A DNA stretch of 64,000 bases from Lamellibrachia columna (GCA_963662155.1 OY759274.1:17796416-17860415), one strand, 5' to 3'; positions 26,739 through 48,400 are shown, counted from the first letter of the stretch. The notes: generated by a model not told the origin, from the letters alone. Translations and numbers: made by a program.

Positions 26739-28367
26739 ATGGCGGAAGACCTAAATGGTTACTTCAGTTCAGTGTTTACCAAAGAAGATATTAGTTCATT
26801 ACCAGTTGCTGATGCTAAATTTCAGGGGGCTAAATCTGACTATTTAGGTCCGTTAGTTGTAACTCCAGAATTGGTAGCTAAGAAAATAAAGGCAATGAAG
26901 GATAACAAATCACCGGGAGTGGATGGGATTCCTCCAAAATTACTAATGGAAACAGTAGAACAAATCAGTATACCACTTGCAAGAGTATTCAACTTGTCAT
27001 TAAAAGAGGGAGTTGTTCCGTTCGAATGGAAAGAAGCAAACATCATACCATTATTTAAAAAGGGTTCGAGAAATAAGTCAGAGAATTACAGACCAGTGAG
27101 TTTAACGTCAGTGATTTGTAAATTATTAGAAAGGTTAATTAAAGACCATATGGTGGACTTCCTCGTTAAGCATAAATTATTAAATTCATCTCGACATGGA
27201 TTCCTTAAAGCGAGGTCATGCTTAACAAATATGTTATGTTTTTTGGAAGAAATCACTAAGTGGATAGACGTGGGATCGCCAGTAGATATTATCTACTTAG
27301 ATTTTCAGAAAGCTTTTGACAAAGTGCCACATCAAAGATTACTACTTAAATTAAAAACCCATGGTATCGGGGATAGCATAACTGACTGGATAGAACAATG
27401 GCTGACTGACAGAAGACAACGAGTTGTAGTAGATGGAGAAGTTTCAAATTGGAAATCGGTTTTGAGTGGGGTACCTCAAGGATCAGTATTAGGACCTATA
27501 TTATTCTTAATTTATATCAATGACTTGGACGACAGTATAACAAGTAACGTACTGAAATTTGCGGATGACACAAAACTGTTTAGAAAGGTTAATACTGATG
27601 GTGATAAACAACATTTACAAAACGATCTAGACAGATTAGTGAAATGGTCTGAGAAATGGCAGATGTTGTTAAATTTTGGGAAATGTAAATGCCTACATAC
27701 AGGACATAGGAACTTGAATGTAAACTATAAAATGGGAGATACTGTTCTGGGTACTACTGTAAAAGAAAAGGACTTAGGAGTTACAATAAACGCTGATATG
27801 AAAGTTTCAGAGCAGTGTGGTATTGCAGCTTCAAAGGGTAATCAAATTCTTGGATTGATTAGAAGAAACATAACATACAAGGGAAAAAAGTTAATTATAC
27901 CTCTTTATAAAGCAATAGTTAGACCTCATTTAGAATACTGTATACAAGCATGGAGACCATATCGTAAGAAGGATATAGATACGCTTGAACGCATACAAAG
28001 GAGAGCAACTAAAATGATTCCAGAACTGAGAGACCTTAGTTATGAAGAACGCCTGAAAGAATGTGGTTTAACAACTCTAGAGACAAGGAGGTTAAGAGGA
28101 GATCAGATTGAAGTTTTTAAGATATTGAATGGGTATGAAAATATTGATAGAAATATGTTTTTCTCACTCAAGAAGGATAGCAGAACTAGAGGACATGAGG
28201 TAAAATTAGTAAAGGATCAATGTAGATTGGACATCAGGAAGCACTCGTTCTCACAGAGGACAATAAATGAATGGAACAAATTGTCTACAGATTGTGTAAC
28301 TGCTAGCAGCGTGAATATGTTTAAAAACAAGGTTGACACATATCTCAGGAGGGCGGGCTATAAGTAG
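26739..28367 (+). CDS. LINE reverse transcriptase, CR1-like, unit 1
   Basis: Open for 542 codons. Fingers (SPGVDGIPPKLL, about residue 58), IIPLFKKGSRNKSENYRPVS, motif A YLDFQKAFD (186-194), motif B GVPQGSVLGP (244-253), motif C FADDTKL (274-280), KDLGVTI, then the CR1-type tail YCIQAWRPYRKKDIDTLERI and QRRATKMIPELRDL. All catalytic aspartates (D188, D276, D277) are present, so this part alone looks intact. It would copy the LINE RNA by target-primed reverse transcription. The ATG is simply the first in the open frame; the true ORF2 starts upstream and is broken, so a functional product is unlikely. Confidence 0.9.
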   Translation: MAEDLNGYFSSVFTKEDISSLPVADAKFQGAKSDYLGPLVVTPELVAKKIKAMKDNKSPGVDGIPPKLLMETVEQISIPLARVFNLSLKEGVVPFEWKEANIIPLFKKGSRNKSENYRPVSLTSVICKLLERLIKDHMVDFLVKHKLLNSSRHGFLKARSCLTNMLCFLEEITKWIDVGSPVDIIYLDFQKAFDKVPHQRLLLKLKTHGIGDSITDWIEQWLTDRRQRVVVDGEVSNWKSVLSGVPQGSVLGPILFLIYINDLDDSITSNVLKFADDTKLFRKVNTDGDKQHLQNDLDRLVKWSEKWQMLLNFGKCKCLHTGHRNLNVNYKMGDTVLGTTVKEKDLGVTINADMKVSEQCGIAASKGNQILGLIRRNITYKGKKLIIPLYKAIVRPHLEYCIQAWRPYRKKDIDTLERIQRRATKMIPELRDLSYEERLKECGLTTLETRRLRGDQIEVFKILNGYENIDRNMFFSLKKDSRTRGHEVKLVKDQCRLDIRKHSFSQRTINEWNKLSTDCVTASSVNMFKNKVDTYLRRAGYK

Positions 28368-28466
28368 ATGAACATTGTTGGACTCTCGATAAGCCAATGG
28401 CTTCCTTGTCCACTTGCCATCTGGGCCTTTGGCTTGGATGGCAAATCTTGTTAAATCTTGTTAAAT

Positions 28467-28790
28467 CAGTGTATTCAGTAAAATCACATGGACACCAATG
28501 TTCAGTAAATTCAGCCGGTGTGTTACAACACTTTATTAATTGTCAACAGCAAACAGGCGTCAGGGTTGTCAGGCTTCATACCAGTCCATACATATAGTAC
28601 ACAGCCGAGGGGGTGCGGCATGATGTGGGAGGTGGGTCTTAAAAATTGAAGGCTGAAAATTGGTGGGAGGTTTGTCCCAAGACAGGAGGTTGAGGCTCCT
28701 GCCACTCACCTCCCAACAACAACACTTGACGGCTGCTCAAATCATCAACCCAACGAAATGTTCCACAAAACAATAACATGAAATGACAGG
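28467..28790 (-). mobile_element. LTR-like element at the left end of unit 2
   Basis: Counterpart of 12175-12490, with the poly(A)-type signal and ATTGGTGTCCATG retained. It begins at the LINE junction. Confidence 0.4.
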
Positions 28791-28824
28791 AAACTATTTT
28801 TAGTAAAATTGTTTTGTTTTGATA

Positions 28825-29140
28825 TCCAAAAATGTGTCAGTGGTGTTGTGTCTATGGATGTCCAGTGACACTGTCTCAGCATTGTGTCAGTGATGTTGTG
28901 TCTACATAGATATCCAGTGACACTGTCTCAGCATTGTGTCAGTGGTGTTTTGTCTACATAGATATCCAGTGACACTGTCTCAGCATTGTGTCAATAGTGT
29001 TGTGTCTACATAGATATCCAGTGACACTGTCTCAGCAGTGTGTCAATGGTGTTGTGTCTCAGCAGTGTGTCAGTGGTGTTGTGTCTCACCAGTGTTTCAG
29101 TGGTGTTGTGTCTCAGCAATGTGTGTCCGTGCTGCTGAGT
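28825..29140. repeat. ~51-bp and 27-bp minisatellite, unit 2
   Basis: Counterpart of 12530-12870 with fewer 27-bp units. Confidence 0.88.
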
Positions 29141-29389
29141 CTAAGTATGTGATGTGGGCGATGAAAATCTGGAAAAAAATTGAAAACAAAAAAATTAATG
29201 CTTAAACATAACACATATACACTATTGATTACAATCAATGTTTCCTAACCATAAACAAACACAATATTAATACCATATTTAGCTACAGTATGTTTGTACA
29301 TACATACACGCATGCATGCACACATACACATGAACACCCACACCTACACACACCTACACGCACACACATGCACACACACGCACACATGT

Positions 29390-29820
29390 GAGGAAGAGGA
29401 AGAATGGGAGGCAGGAAGAATGGGAAGTAGAATGGGAGGAAGAGGCAGAATGAGACGCAGGGAGAATGGGAGGAAGAGGAAGAATGTTAGAAAGAATGGG
29501 AAGAGGAAGAATGGGAGGCAGGAATAATGGAAGGAAGAGGCAGGGTGAATGGGAGGAAGAGTGGGAATGTGAGGAAGAGGAAGAATGGGAGGCAGGAAGA
29601 ATGGGAAGAATACGAATAATGGGAGGAAGAGGAAGAATGGGAATAAGAGGAAGAATGGGAGGAAGAGGAAGAATGGGAAGAAGAATGGGAGGAAGAATGG
29701 GGGGCAGGAAGAATGAGAGGCAGGGAGAATGGGTGGAAGAGGGAGAATAGGAAGCAGGGAAAATGGGAGCCAGGAGAATGGGATACAGGGAGGAAGAGGA
29801 AGAACAGTAGGAAGAATAGC
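29390..29820. repeat. Polypurine minisatellite, unit 2
   Basis: Counterpart of 13170-14035 at about half the length; this contraction is shared with unit 3. Confidence 0.93.
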
Positions 29821-29964
29821 AAGGAAGGATGTAAAGAAGGGTGAATTTATATCATGTTATTATTAACTTTTATTATTATATATAATTTATTTTATTACAT
29901 ATTAGTATTTATGGTAGGACTATTTTTTTTCATGGACTACATTTTGGAATAATTATTGTTTGTG

Positions 29965-30065
29965 TGATTTTTAATGTAATTTTAAGTTATAACTTCCATG
30001 TTTGTAAAGCGCCAGAGAGCAATCTCAATTGACCAGGACCTACACAAATACTTTTATTATTATTA

Positions 30066-30070
<5 letters not shown>
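29965..30070 (+). mobile_element. Short retroelement-like 3' tail abutting exon 4, unit 2
   Basis: Counterpart of 14175-14282, reading GACCAGGACCTACACAAATA before the (TTA)n tail where unit 1 has GACCGGGATCTACACAGATA. Confidence 0.4.
30053..30058 (-). terminator. Polyadenylation signal AATAAA, unit 2
   Basis: Counterpart of 14264-14269, 8 bp after the TGA stop. Confidence 0.45.
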
Positions 30071-39447
<9,377 letters not shown>

Positions 39448-39485
39448 CCAGCAAAGAATGGCGGCCAACAGAGAACGACTGACTG

Positions 39486-39493
39486 CTTTATAC
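39486..39493 (-). promoter_or_regulatory. TATA box of the PH/Btk-motif gene, unit 2
   Basis: GTATAAAG on the minus strand, 39 bp upstream of the predicted ATG at 39447; identical in sequence and spacing to unit 1. Confidence 0.5.
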
Positions 39494-39934
39494 AAATTCT
39501 AGATCATTATCACTGAGCCAGTATTTATTCAGGTAACGCCCTTAGGTGAAAGTCTGACACTGGGACTTACCAGCCCACCAGAAATAGTTCAATTGATCAC
39601 CATTCATGCATGCAATGCCATGTATACATGTTGCGCTTCATTTATTTAGTCAGGAAAGAAAGATGGTGTACAGGAATCCTGCTTCACAAGGAAGCAGGAT
39701 ATGTTCCTTTGGTTGTTTTTTGACAGTTGATTGATTGGATGTAGTCACATGGGTTCATATTGTGGATGAGCAGCAGAAACAGGGAAATACCTAGGCATGC
39801 TGAAGAGCATATCGAGTCAGTGACAGTGTGGTCAGAGTGAAAGGTCCTTCTCAGTTACATTTTTTTGCTTGTCTCAATTTATAATTATTTCATGAAAAAC
39901 ATGGTCATTTGTCGGATGGTCAAAAATTGGTCTC

Positions 39935-40735
39935 TTAAAGGTCCCTCCTCAATTCTGTTAAAGGTCCCTCCTCAACTCTCTTAAAGGTCCCTCCTCAATT
40001 CTGTTAAAGGTCCCTCCTCAACTCTCTTAAAGGTTCCTCTTCAACTCTCTTAAAGGTTCCTCTTCAACTCTCTTAAAGGTTCCTCTTCAACTCTCTTAAA
40101 GGTTCCTCCTCAATTCTCTTAAAGGTTCCTCCTCAACTCTCTTAAAGGTTCCTCTTCAACTCTCTTAAAGGTTCCTCTTCAACTCTCTTAAAGGTTCCTC
40201 TTCAACTCTCTTAAAGGTTCCTCCTCAACTCTCTTAAAGGTTCCTCCTCAACTCTCTTAAAGGTTCCTCTTCAACTCTCTTAAAGGTTCCTCCTCTACTC
40301 TCTTAGAGGTTCCTCCTCAACTCTCTTAAAGGTTCCTCCTCAATTCTCTTAAAGGTTCCTCTTCAACTCTCTTAAAGGTTCCTCCTCTACTCTCTTAAAG
40401 GTTCCTCTTCAACTCTCTTAAAGGTTCCTCTTCAACTCTCTTAAAGGTTCCTCTTCAACTCTCTTAAAGGTTCCTCCTCAACTCTCTTAAAGGTTCCGCC
40501 TCAACTCTCTTAAAGGTTCCTCCTCAATTATCTTAAAAGTTCCTCCTCAACTCTTTTAAAGGTTCCTCCTCAACTCTCTTAAAGGTTCCTCTTCAATTCT
40601 CTTAAAGATCCCTCCCCAACTCTCTTAAAGGTCCTTCCTCAACTCTCTTAAAGGTTCTTGTTCAATTCTCTTAAAGGTCCCTCCTCAACTCTCTTAAAGG
40701 TCCTTCCTCAACTGTTTTAAAGGTTCCTCCTCAAT
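39935..40735. repeat. 21-bp minisatellite upstream of the promoter, unit 2 (~38 units)
   Basis: Counterpart of 23910-24580, the longest of the three arrays. Confidence 0.95.
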
Positions 40736-41009
40736 TAGATTTTTTTGCCAGTCTCATTTCAAATTCATTTTCAAAACCTTCCTAGTATCCACTGCAACAT
40801 GCTAGCTCGTTTGTGCAACTTTTGTATGTAATTTTGGTGAAATCATCAGACCAACCATTGAATTACTTTGTTTGGTCAAATACAACATGAAAATAAAAAC
40901 ACTGAAAACTTAGTGGATACAATCCCATTTCTTGCCTTTAAAACATACGTTCCCAAGTGAATTATGTACTGTCAGTATTTATTCAACAGAACTATTTATG
41001 AAAATACAT

Positions 41010-41128
41010 TTGCCACGGCTGCGCGGCCAGACTGAGTGGTGCGTACAAGGAGTTGGCCACAGCTGGGTGGCCAGACTGAGTGTTGCGTATAAGACTGATT
41101 GGTGCATACAAGGAGTTGGCCACGGCTG
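41010..41128. repeat. 44-bp GC-rich minisatellite remnant left of the LINE, unit 2
   Basis: Two to three units; the LINE joins after the same GGCTG as in unit 1. Confidence 0.9.
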
Positions 41129-41549
41129 AATTAGGACTGACAGGATATGTAATGTTTAGGAAAGATCGAATAGGAAGAAGGGGCGGGGGAGTTATTTTAT
41201 ATATTAAAGAATCTATTTAGGCTTATGAAATAAAACTAGAAAGGGAAGCAGATTGCGATGAAGCTGTTTGGTGCAAAATTGTTTCAGGAAATTCAAAATT
41301 AACTATTGGATTAGTTTACCGAAGTCCAAACATAAACGAAGAGGACAACACAAAAATAAAAACGCTATAAAGGAAGTTAGTAAAGGGGAATGTATCATAA
41401 TGGGAGATTTTAACCATGGACACATATAATGGAATTCTCTAGAGAGCACAGGGATTGAGGACCAACAATTTCTATTTTTAATCCAGGATAGCTTTCTTAC
41501 TCAGCACGTACTAGAACCAACCAGGGGAGAAAATGTATTAGATATAGTT

Positions 41550-41957
41550 TTGTCATCACAAAAAGAATTAGTGGACAATGTAAAAATATTTGAACCATTG
41601 GGTAATAGTGACCATAATCAAATACATTTTGACATCAATGTAAAATCAGAAATTAAAAATAAGAAAACGTACAAGAGAAACTTCCACAAAGGTAACTACA
41701 AAGATATGAGAAAATACTTAGCAAAGCTAGATTGGAATAACATGCTGATGAATAAGACCGCAATTGAATGTTGGAATATTCTAAAATATGAAATTGAGAG
41801 TATCATCGATAAATTTGTTCCATTCCAAAAACAAGGAAAATGGTGTAGAAAGAAACACTTGTCAAAAGAGGCTATTAGAAAAATAATGCTAAAACAAACT
41901 ATGTGGAGGGTTTATAGGCATACCAGAAAGGACGAAGACTATGCAAAATACAAATAG
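41550..41957 (+). pseudogene. LINE ORF2, endonuclease/linker part, unit 2
   Basis: Counterpart of 26149-26700, cut to 135 codons by the private TAG after DEDYAKYK. Confidence 0.82.
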
Positions 41958-42139
41958 GCACTTAATGCAGCTACAACTGAAATCAGACAATCTAAAAGAA
42001 GCTATGAGCAAAAACTAGCATGTAACATAAAAAATGACAGCAAGAGTTTTATGCATATGTCAGGAGTAAACAAAACGTACAAGACAAGGTTGGACCTCTA
42101 GAAGACAGTGCTGGAAATATAATATCACAGGGGTTTTTA

Positions 42140-43768
42140 ATGGCGGAAGACCTAAATGGTTACTTCAGTTTAGTGTTTACCAAAGAAGATATTAGTTCAT
42201 TACCAGTTGCTGATGCTAAATTTCAGGGGCCTAAATCTGACTATTTAGGTCCGTTAGTTGTAACTCCAGAATTGGTAGCTAAGAAAATAAAGGCAATGAA
42301 GGATAACAAATCACCGGGAGTGGATGGGATTCCTCCAAAATTACTAATGGAAACAGTAGAACAAATCAGTATACCACTTGCAAGAGTATTCAACTTGTCA
42401 TTAAAAGAGGGAGTTGTTCCGTTCGAATGGAAAGAAGCAAACATCATACCATTATTTAAAAAGGGTTCGAGAAATAAGTCAGAGAATTACAGACCAGTGA
42501 GTTTAACGTCAGTGATTTGTAAATTATTAGAAAGGTTAATTAAAGACCATATGGTGGACTTCCTCGTTAAGCATAAATTATTAAATTCATCTCAACATGG
42601 ATTCCTTAAAGCGAGGTCATGCTTAACAAATATGTTATGTTTTTTGGAAGAAATCACTAAGTGGATAGACGTGGGATCACCAGTAGATATTATCTACTTA
42701 GATTTTCAGAAAGCTTTTGACAAAGTGCCACATCAAAGATTACTACTTAAATTAAAAGCCCATGGTATCGGGGATAGCATAACTGACTGGATAGAACAAT
42801 GGCTGACTGACAGAAGACAACGAGTTGTAGTAGATGGAGAAGTTTCAAATTGGAAATCGGTTTTGAGTGGGGTACTTCAAGGATCAGTATTAGGACCTAT
42901 ATTATTCTTAATTTATATCAATGACTTGGACGACAGTATAACAAGTAACGTACTGAAATTTGCGGATGACACAAAACTGTTTAGAAAGGTTAATACTGAT
43001 GTTAATAAACAACATTTACAAAACGATCTAGACAGATTAGTGAAATGGTCTGAGAAATGGCAGATGTTGTTCAATTTTGGGAAATGTAAATGCCTACATA
43101 CAGGACATAGGAACTTGAATGTAAACTATAAAATGGGAGATACTGTTCTGGTTACTACTGTAAAAGAAAAGAACTTAGGAGTTACAATAAGCGATGATAT
43201 GAAAGTTTCAGAGCAGTGTGGTATTGCAGCTTCAAAGGGTAATCAAATTCTTGGATTGATTAGAAGAAACATAACATACAAGGGAAAAAAGTTAATTATA
43301 CCTCTTTATAAAGCAATAGTTAGACCTCATTTAGAATACTGTATACAAGCATGGAGACCATATCGTAAGAAGGATATAGATACGCTTGAACGCATACAAA
43401 GGAGAGCAACTAAAATGATTCCAGAACTGAGAGACCTTAGTTATGAAGAACGCCTGAAAGAATGTGGTTTAACAACTCTAGAGACAAGGAGGTTAAGAGG
43501 AGATCAGATTGAAGTTTTTAAGATATTGAATGGGTATGAAAATATTGATAGAAATATGTTTTCCTCACTCAAGAAGGATAGCAGAACTAGAGGACATGAG
43601 GTAAAATTAGTAAAGGATCAATGTAGATTGGACATCAGGAAGCACTCGTTCTCACAGAGGACAATAAATGAATGGAACAAATTGTCTACAGATTGTGTAA
43701 CTGCTAGCAGCGTAAATATGTTTAAAAACAAGGTTGACACATATCTCAGGAGGGCGGGCTATAAGTAG
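42140..43768 (+). CDS. LINE reverse transcriptase, CR1-like, unit 2
   Basis: 542 open codons. By eye about 13 residues differ from the unit 1 copy. One falls in motif B, GVPQGS to GVLQGS (residue 246), a proline that is strongly conserved in non-LTR RTs, so activity may be impaired. FADDTKL and YLDFQKAFD are unchanged. As in unit 1, the upstream ORF2 is broken. Confidence 0.88.
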   Translation: MAEDLNGYFSLVFTKEDISSLPVADAKFQGPKSDYLGPLVVTPELVAKKIKAMKDNKSPGVDGIPPKLLMETVEQISIPLARVFNLSLKEGVVPFEWKEANIIPLFKKGSRNKSENYRPVSLTSVICKLLERLIKDHMVDFLVKHKLLNSSQHGFLKARSCLTNMLCFLEEITKWIDVGSPVDIIYLDFQKAFDKVPHQRLLLKLKAHGIGDSITDWIEQWLTDRRQRVVVDGEVSNWKSVLSGVLQGSVLGPILFLIYINDLDDSITSNVLKFADDTKLFRKVNTDVNKQHLQNDLDRLVKWSEKWQMLFNFGKCKCLHTGHRNLNVNYKMGDTVLVTTVKEKNLGVTISDDMKVSEQCGIAASKGNQILGLIRRNITYKGKKLIIPLYKAIVRPHLEYCIQAWRPYRKKDIDTLERIQRRATKMIPELRDLSYEERLKECGLTTLETRRLRGDQIEVFKILNGYENIDRNMFSSLKKDSRTRGHEVKLVKDQCRLDIRKHSFSQRTINEWNKLSTDCVTASSVNMFKNKVDTYLRRAGYK

Positions 43769-43867
43769 ATGAACATTGTTGGACTCTCGATAAGCCAATG
43801 GCTTCCTTGTCCACTTGCCATCTGGGCCTTTGGCTTGGATGGCAAATCTTTTTAAATCTTGTTAAAT

Positions 43868-44160
43868 CAGTGTATTCAGTAAAATCACATGGACACCAAT
43901 GTTCAGTAAATTCAGTCGGTGTGTTACAACACTTTATTAATTGTCAACAGCAAACAGGCGTCAGGGTTGTCAGGCTTCATACCAGTCCATACATATCGTA
44001 CACAGCCGAGGGGGTGTGGGTCTTAAAAATTGGTGGGAGGTTTGTCCCAAGACAGGAGGTTGAGGCTCCTGTCACTCACCTCACAACAACAACACTTGAC
44101 GGCTGCTCAAATCATCAACCCAACAAAATGTTCCACAAAACAATAACATGAAATGACAGG
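43868..44160 (-). mobile_element. LTR-like element at the left end of unit 3
   Basis: Counterpart of 12175-12490. It has lost about 30 bp in the middle (GGGGGTGTGGGTCTTAAAAA, near 44010), so it is internally deleted. Confidence 0.4.
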
Positions 44161-44194
44161 AAACTATTTTTAGTAAAATTGTTTTGTTTTGATA

Positions 44195-44515
44195 TCCAAA
44201 AATGTTTCAGTGGTGTTGTGTCTATGGATGTCCAGTGACACTGTCTCAGCATTGTGTCAGTGGTGTTGTGTCTACATAGATATCCAGTGACACTGTCTCA
44301 GCATTGTGTCAGTGGTGTTTTGTCTACATAGATATCCAGTGACACTGTCTCAGCATTGTGTCAATAGTGTTGTGTCTACATAGATATCCAGTGACACTGT
44401 CTCAGCAGTGTGTCAATGGTGTTGTGTCTCAGCAGTGTGTCAGTGGTGTTGTGTCTCACCAGTGTTTCAGTGGTGTTGTGTCTCAGCAATGTGTGTCCGT
44501 GCTGCTGAGTCTAAG
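44195..44515. repeat. ~51-bp and 27-bp minisatellite, unit 3
   Basis: Counterpart of 12530-12870, with the same unit number as unit 2. Confidence 0.88.
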
Positions 44516-44759
44516 TATGTGATGTGGGCGATGAAAATCTGGAAAAAAATTGAAAACAAAAAAATTAATGCTTAAACATAACACATATACACTATTGATT
44601 ACAATCAATGTTTCCTAACCATAAACAAACACAATATTAATACCATATTTAGCTACAGTATGTTTGTACATACATACACGCATGCATGCACACATACACA
44701 TGAACACCCACACCTACACACACCTACACGCACACACATGCACACACACGCACACATGT

Positions 44760-45210
44760 GAGGAAGAGGAAGAATGGGAGGCAGGAAGAATGGGAAGTAG
44801 AATGGGAGGAAGAGGCAGAATGAGACGCAGGGAGAATGGGAGGAAGAGGAAGAATGTTAGAAAGAATGGGAGGCAGGAAGAATGGGAAGAGGAAGAATGG
44901 GAGGCAGGAATAATGGAAGGAAGAGGCAGGGTGAATGGGAGGAAGAGTGGGAATGTGAGGAAGAGGAAGAATGGGAGGCAGGAAGAATGGGAAGAATACG
45001 AATAATGGGAGGAAGAGGAAGAATGGGAATAAGAGGAAGAATGGGAGGAAGAGGAAGAATGGGAAGAAGAATGGGAGGAAGAATGGGGGGCAGGAAGAAT
45101 GAGAGGCAGGGAGAATGGGTGGAAGAGGGAGAATAGGAAGCAGGGAAAATGGGAGCCAGGAGAATGGGATACAGGGAGGAAGAGGAAGAACAGTAGGAAG
45201 AGTAGCAAGG
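44760..45210. repeat. Polypurine minisatellite, unit 3
   Basis: Counterpart of 13170-14035. It differs from unit 2 mainly by one extra GGAGGCAGGAAGAATGGGA word. Confidence 0.93.
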
Positions 45211-45349
45211 AAGGATGTAAAGAAGGGTGAATTTATATCATGTTATTATTAACTTTTATTATTATATATAATTTATTTTATTACATATTAGTATTTATGG
45301 TAGGACTATTTTTTTTCATGGACTACATTTTGGAATAATTATTGTTTGT

Positions 45350-45456
45350 GTGATTTTTAATGTAATTTTAAGTTATAACTTCCATGTTTGTAAAGCGCCA
45401 GAGAGCAATCTCAATTGACCAGGACCTACACAAATACTTTTATTATTATTATCAGA
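45350..45456 (+). mobile_element. Short retroelement-like 3' tail abutting exon 4, unit 3
   Basis: Counterpart of 14175-14282, with the variants seen in unit 2. Confidence 0.4.
45439..45444 (-). terminator. Polyadenylation signal AATAAA, unit 3
   Basis: Counterpart of 14264-14269. Confidence 0.45.
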
Positions 45457-48400
45457 AATATTTTAGAAAACTGTCCGTATAGACCGTACCCTTCTCCTTG
45501 CTGGGGCAGAAAGTTGTGGGGGCACAGCCCTTGCTGTAGCGGTCTACACTGCCACAGCATGTATAGGCCTGTTGCTTCATGTTGTACACCCCCCGGTGAA
45601 ACACCGTGAAGTATTTCGCCTGACAGCGCTCACTCGCTGAGGAAAGACACAATTTACATATTGTTATATTTATTTGGACTTAAAATTCAAGCTTGTTTTC
45701 TATTAGGATTCCAGTTAATTTGTGTTGATATATTTAAGGTTTAATTTTTTAGTTAATTACCTGAAGCTTTACTTTAGTGTCAAACATGTTCACCGGATGG
45801 CACTGATGGAGTGGTATGACAACAGCGATTTAATATGACTTCTTCGTTTTAAGTAATAAGACATATGTAACCTCATATGTAGTCCATTTTGTACAAATAG
45901 GTCATGTTGTGCATAAACTGACTACAGTCGAACCTTGCTTTACAGTCACCTCTGATACAACCACCTCGCCATTGTGGCCACCCTTATTTCCATAACAGTA
46001 AAATATAGGCAATGGCCGGTTACATGCGGAAAAAAATTTATGCCAAAGGAGAAGCCATGGCCCAATTTCCCCCTCCCCAAAATATAGGACATTACCCAGT
46101 ATCCACAAGAACATGCAGAGATAATGACTTATATGTCTAACAAACACAAAATAAAGACACATTTAATATATCCAAACCGATAATTTTATGTCTGAACATA
46201 AAGCACCCATGTAAACTATGCCCCTTAAAAGTGATTGAGATTAAAAATACAATTGTTATTGCTACACAATTTATACTTTTGATAACCTTCAGCCTCACCC
46301 TCCCATTCCCTCTCCCCTTCCCTCTCCTCTCCCCCTTCCAATATTCATGATACAACATCCATCCACTGATGATGCAATTAAAAAATGTAGGTTTTTGATG
46401 TTAATTTTTTTCGCGACACACCTTCACAATTAACTTGAAGACCAGGACTGTTGAAAATATCTAGAGGTAGGTAAAAACTCATTTCATCAGCTGACCCCCA
46501 GTACCATTAATCTACCCCTAAGACCAACTCACCCTGTCTAATCAGTTCGATCCATTCCATGCGCTGTCTGCCATGTAGGGCAATGATATACAAGACAAAC
46601 ACATCTCTTGCTAATGTGTCCTGATACACCACCTGACAACAAACACAGATACACTCTCAGTCATGGTGTATCCCCAACACATCTCTTGCTATTGTGTCTT
46701 GATACACCACCTGACAACAAACACAGGTACACTCTCAGTCATGATGTATCCACCAACACATCTCTTGATACTGTGTCCTGATACACCACCTGAAATACGA
46801 ACACAGATACACTCAGTCATGGTGTATCCCCCAACACATCTCGTGCACAGCAAAACTGTGTCTTGATACACCACCTGACAACAAACACAGATACACTTTC
46901 AGTGAAGGTGCATCCCCCAACACACCTCTAGCTACTGTGTCCTGATACACCACCTGACAACAAACACAGATACACTCTCAGTTGTGGTGTATCCCCCAAT
47001 ACATCTCTTGCTATTGTGTCTTGATACACCACCTGACAACAAACACATACATTCTCAGTCATGATGTATCCACCAACACATCTCTTGATGCTATGTTCTG
47101 ATACACCACCTGAAATACAAACACAGATGCACTCTCAGTCATGGTGTATCCCCCAACACATCTCTTGCTACTGTGTCCTGATACACCACCTGGCAACAAA
47201 CACAGATACACTCTCAGTAATGGTGTATCCCCCAACACATCTCTTGCTACTGTGTCCTGATACACCACCTGACAACAAACACATATACACTCTCAGTTAT
47301 GGTGTATCCCCCAACACATCTCTTGCTACTGTGTCCTGATACATCACCTGACAACAAACACAGATACACTCTCAGTTACAGTGTATCCCCCAACATATCT
47401 CTTGCTACTGTGTCTTGATACACCACCTGACAACAAACACAGATACACTCTCAGTCATGATGTATCCACCAACACATCTCTTGATACTGTGTCCTGCTAC
47501 ACCACCTGAAATACAAACACAGATACACTCTCAGTTGTGGTGTATCCCCCAACACATCTCTTACTACTCTGTCTTGATACACCATCTGACAACAAACACA
47601 GATACACTCTCAGTCATGGTGTATCCCCCAGCACATCTCTTACTACTCTGTCTTGAAACACCATCTGACAACAAACACATATACATTCTCATTCATGGTG
47701 TATCCCCCAACACATATCTTGCTACTGTGTCTTGATGCACCACCTGAAGCAAACACGGATAGTCTCAGTCATGGTGTACCCCAAAACATCTCTTGCTACT
47801 GTGTCTTGACACACCACCTGACAACAAACACAGATACACTCTCAGTCATGGTATATCCCCAACACATCTCTTGCTACTGTGTCTTGATACACCACCTGAC
47901 AACAAACACAGGTACACTCTCAGTCATGATGTATCCAACAACACATCTCTTGATACTGTGTCCTGATACACCACCTGAAATACAAACACAGATACACTGA
48001 TTCATGGTGTATCCCCCAACACATCTCGTGCACAGAAACACTGTTTCTTGATACACCACCTGACAACAAACACAGATACACTCTCATTGAAGGTGTATCC
48101 TCCAATACACCTCTAGCTACTGTGTCCTGATACACCACCTGACAACAAACACAGATACACTCTCAGTTGTGGTGCATACCCCAACACATCTCTTACTACT
48201 GTGTCTTGATACACCATCTGACAACAAACACATATGCATTCTCAGTCATGGTGTATCACCCAACACATATCTTGCTACTGTGTCTTGATACACCACCTGT
48301 AGCAAACATGGATACAGTCTCAGTCATGGTGTACCCCAAAACATCTCTTGCTACTGTGTCTTGACACACCACCTGACAACAAACACAGATGCATTCTCAG

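Larger units (their letters stand above)
25728..28466 (+). mobile_element. CR1-like LINE, 5'-truncated, unit 1
   Basis: About 2.74 kb, from AATTAGGACTGACAGG to the tail CTTGTTAAATCTTGTTAAATC. It carries part of an apurinic endonuclease (RRGGGVILYIKES, GDFNHGHI, SDHNQIHFD) and a full reverse transcriptase. Stops are visible near 25817, 25968 and 26028, and a one-base loss at about 26647 (KSFMHM) puts the endonuclease and RT in different frames. It is therefore inactive. The 5' end lies in a 44-bp minisatellite and the 3' end on the duplication junction. Confidence 0.9.
41129..43867 (+). mobile_element. CR1-like LINE, 5'-truncated, unit 2
   Basis: Same length, same 5' truncation point and same stops and frameshift as the LINE at 25728-28466, so the two descend from one insertion. 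Private lesions include GAG to TAG near 41955 in the linker. Confidence 0.9.
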
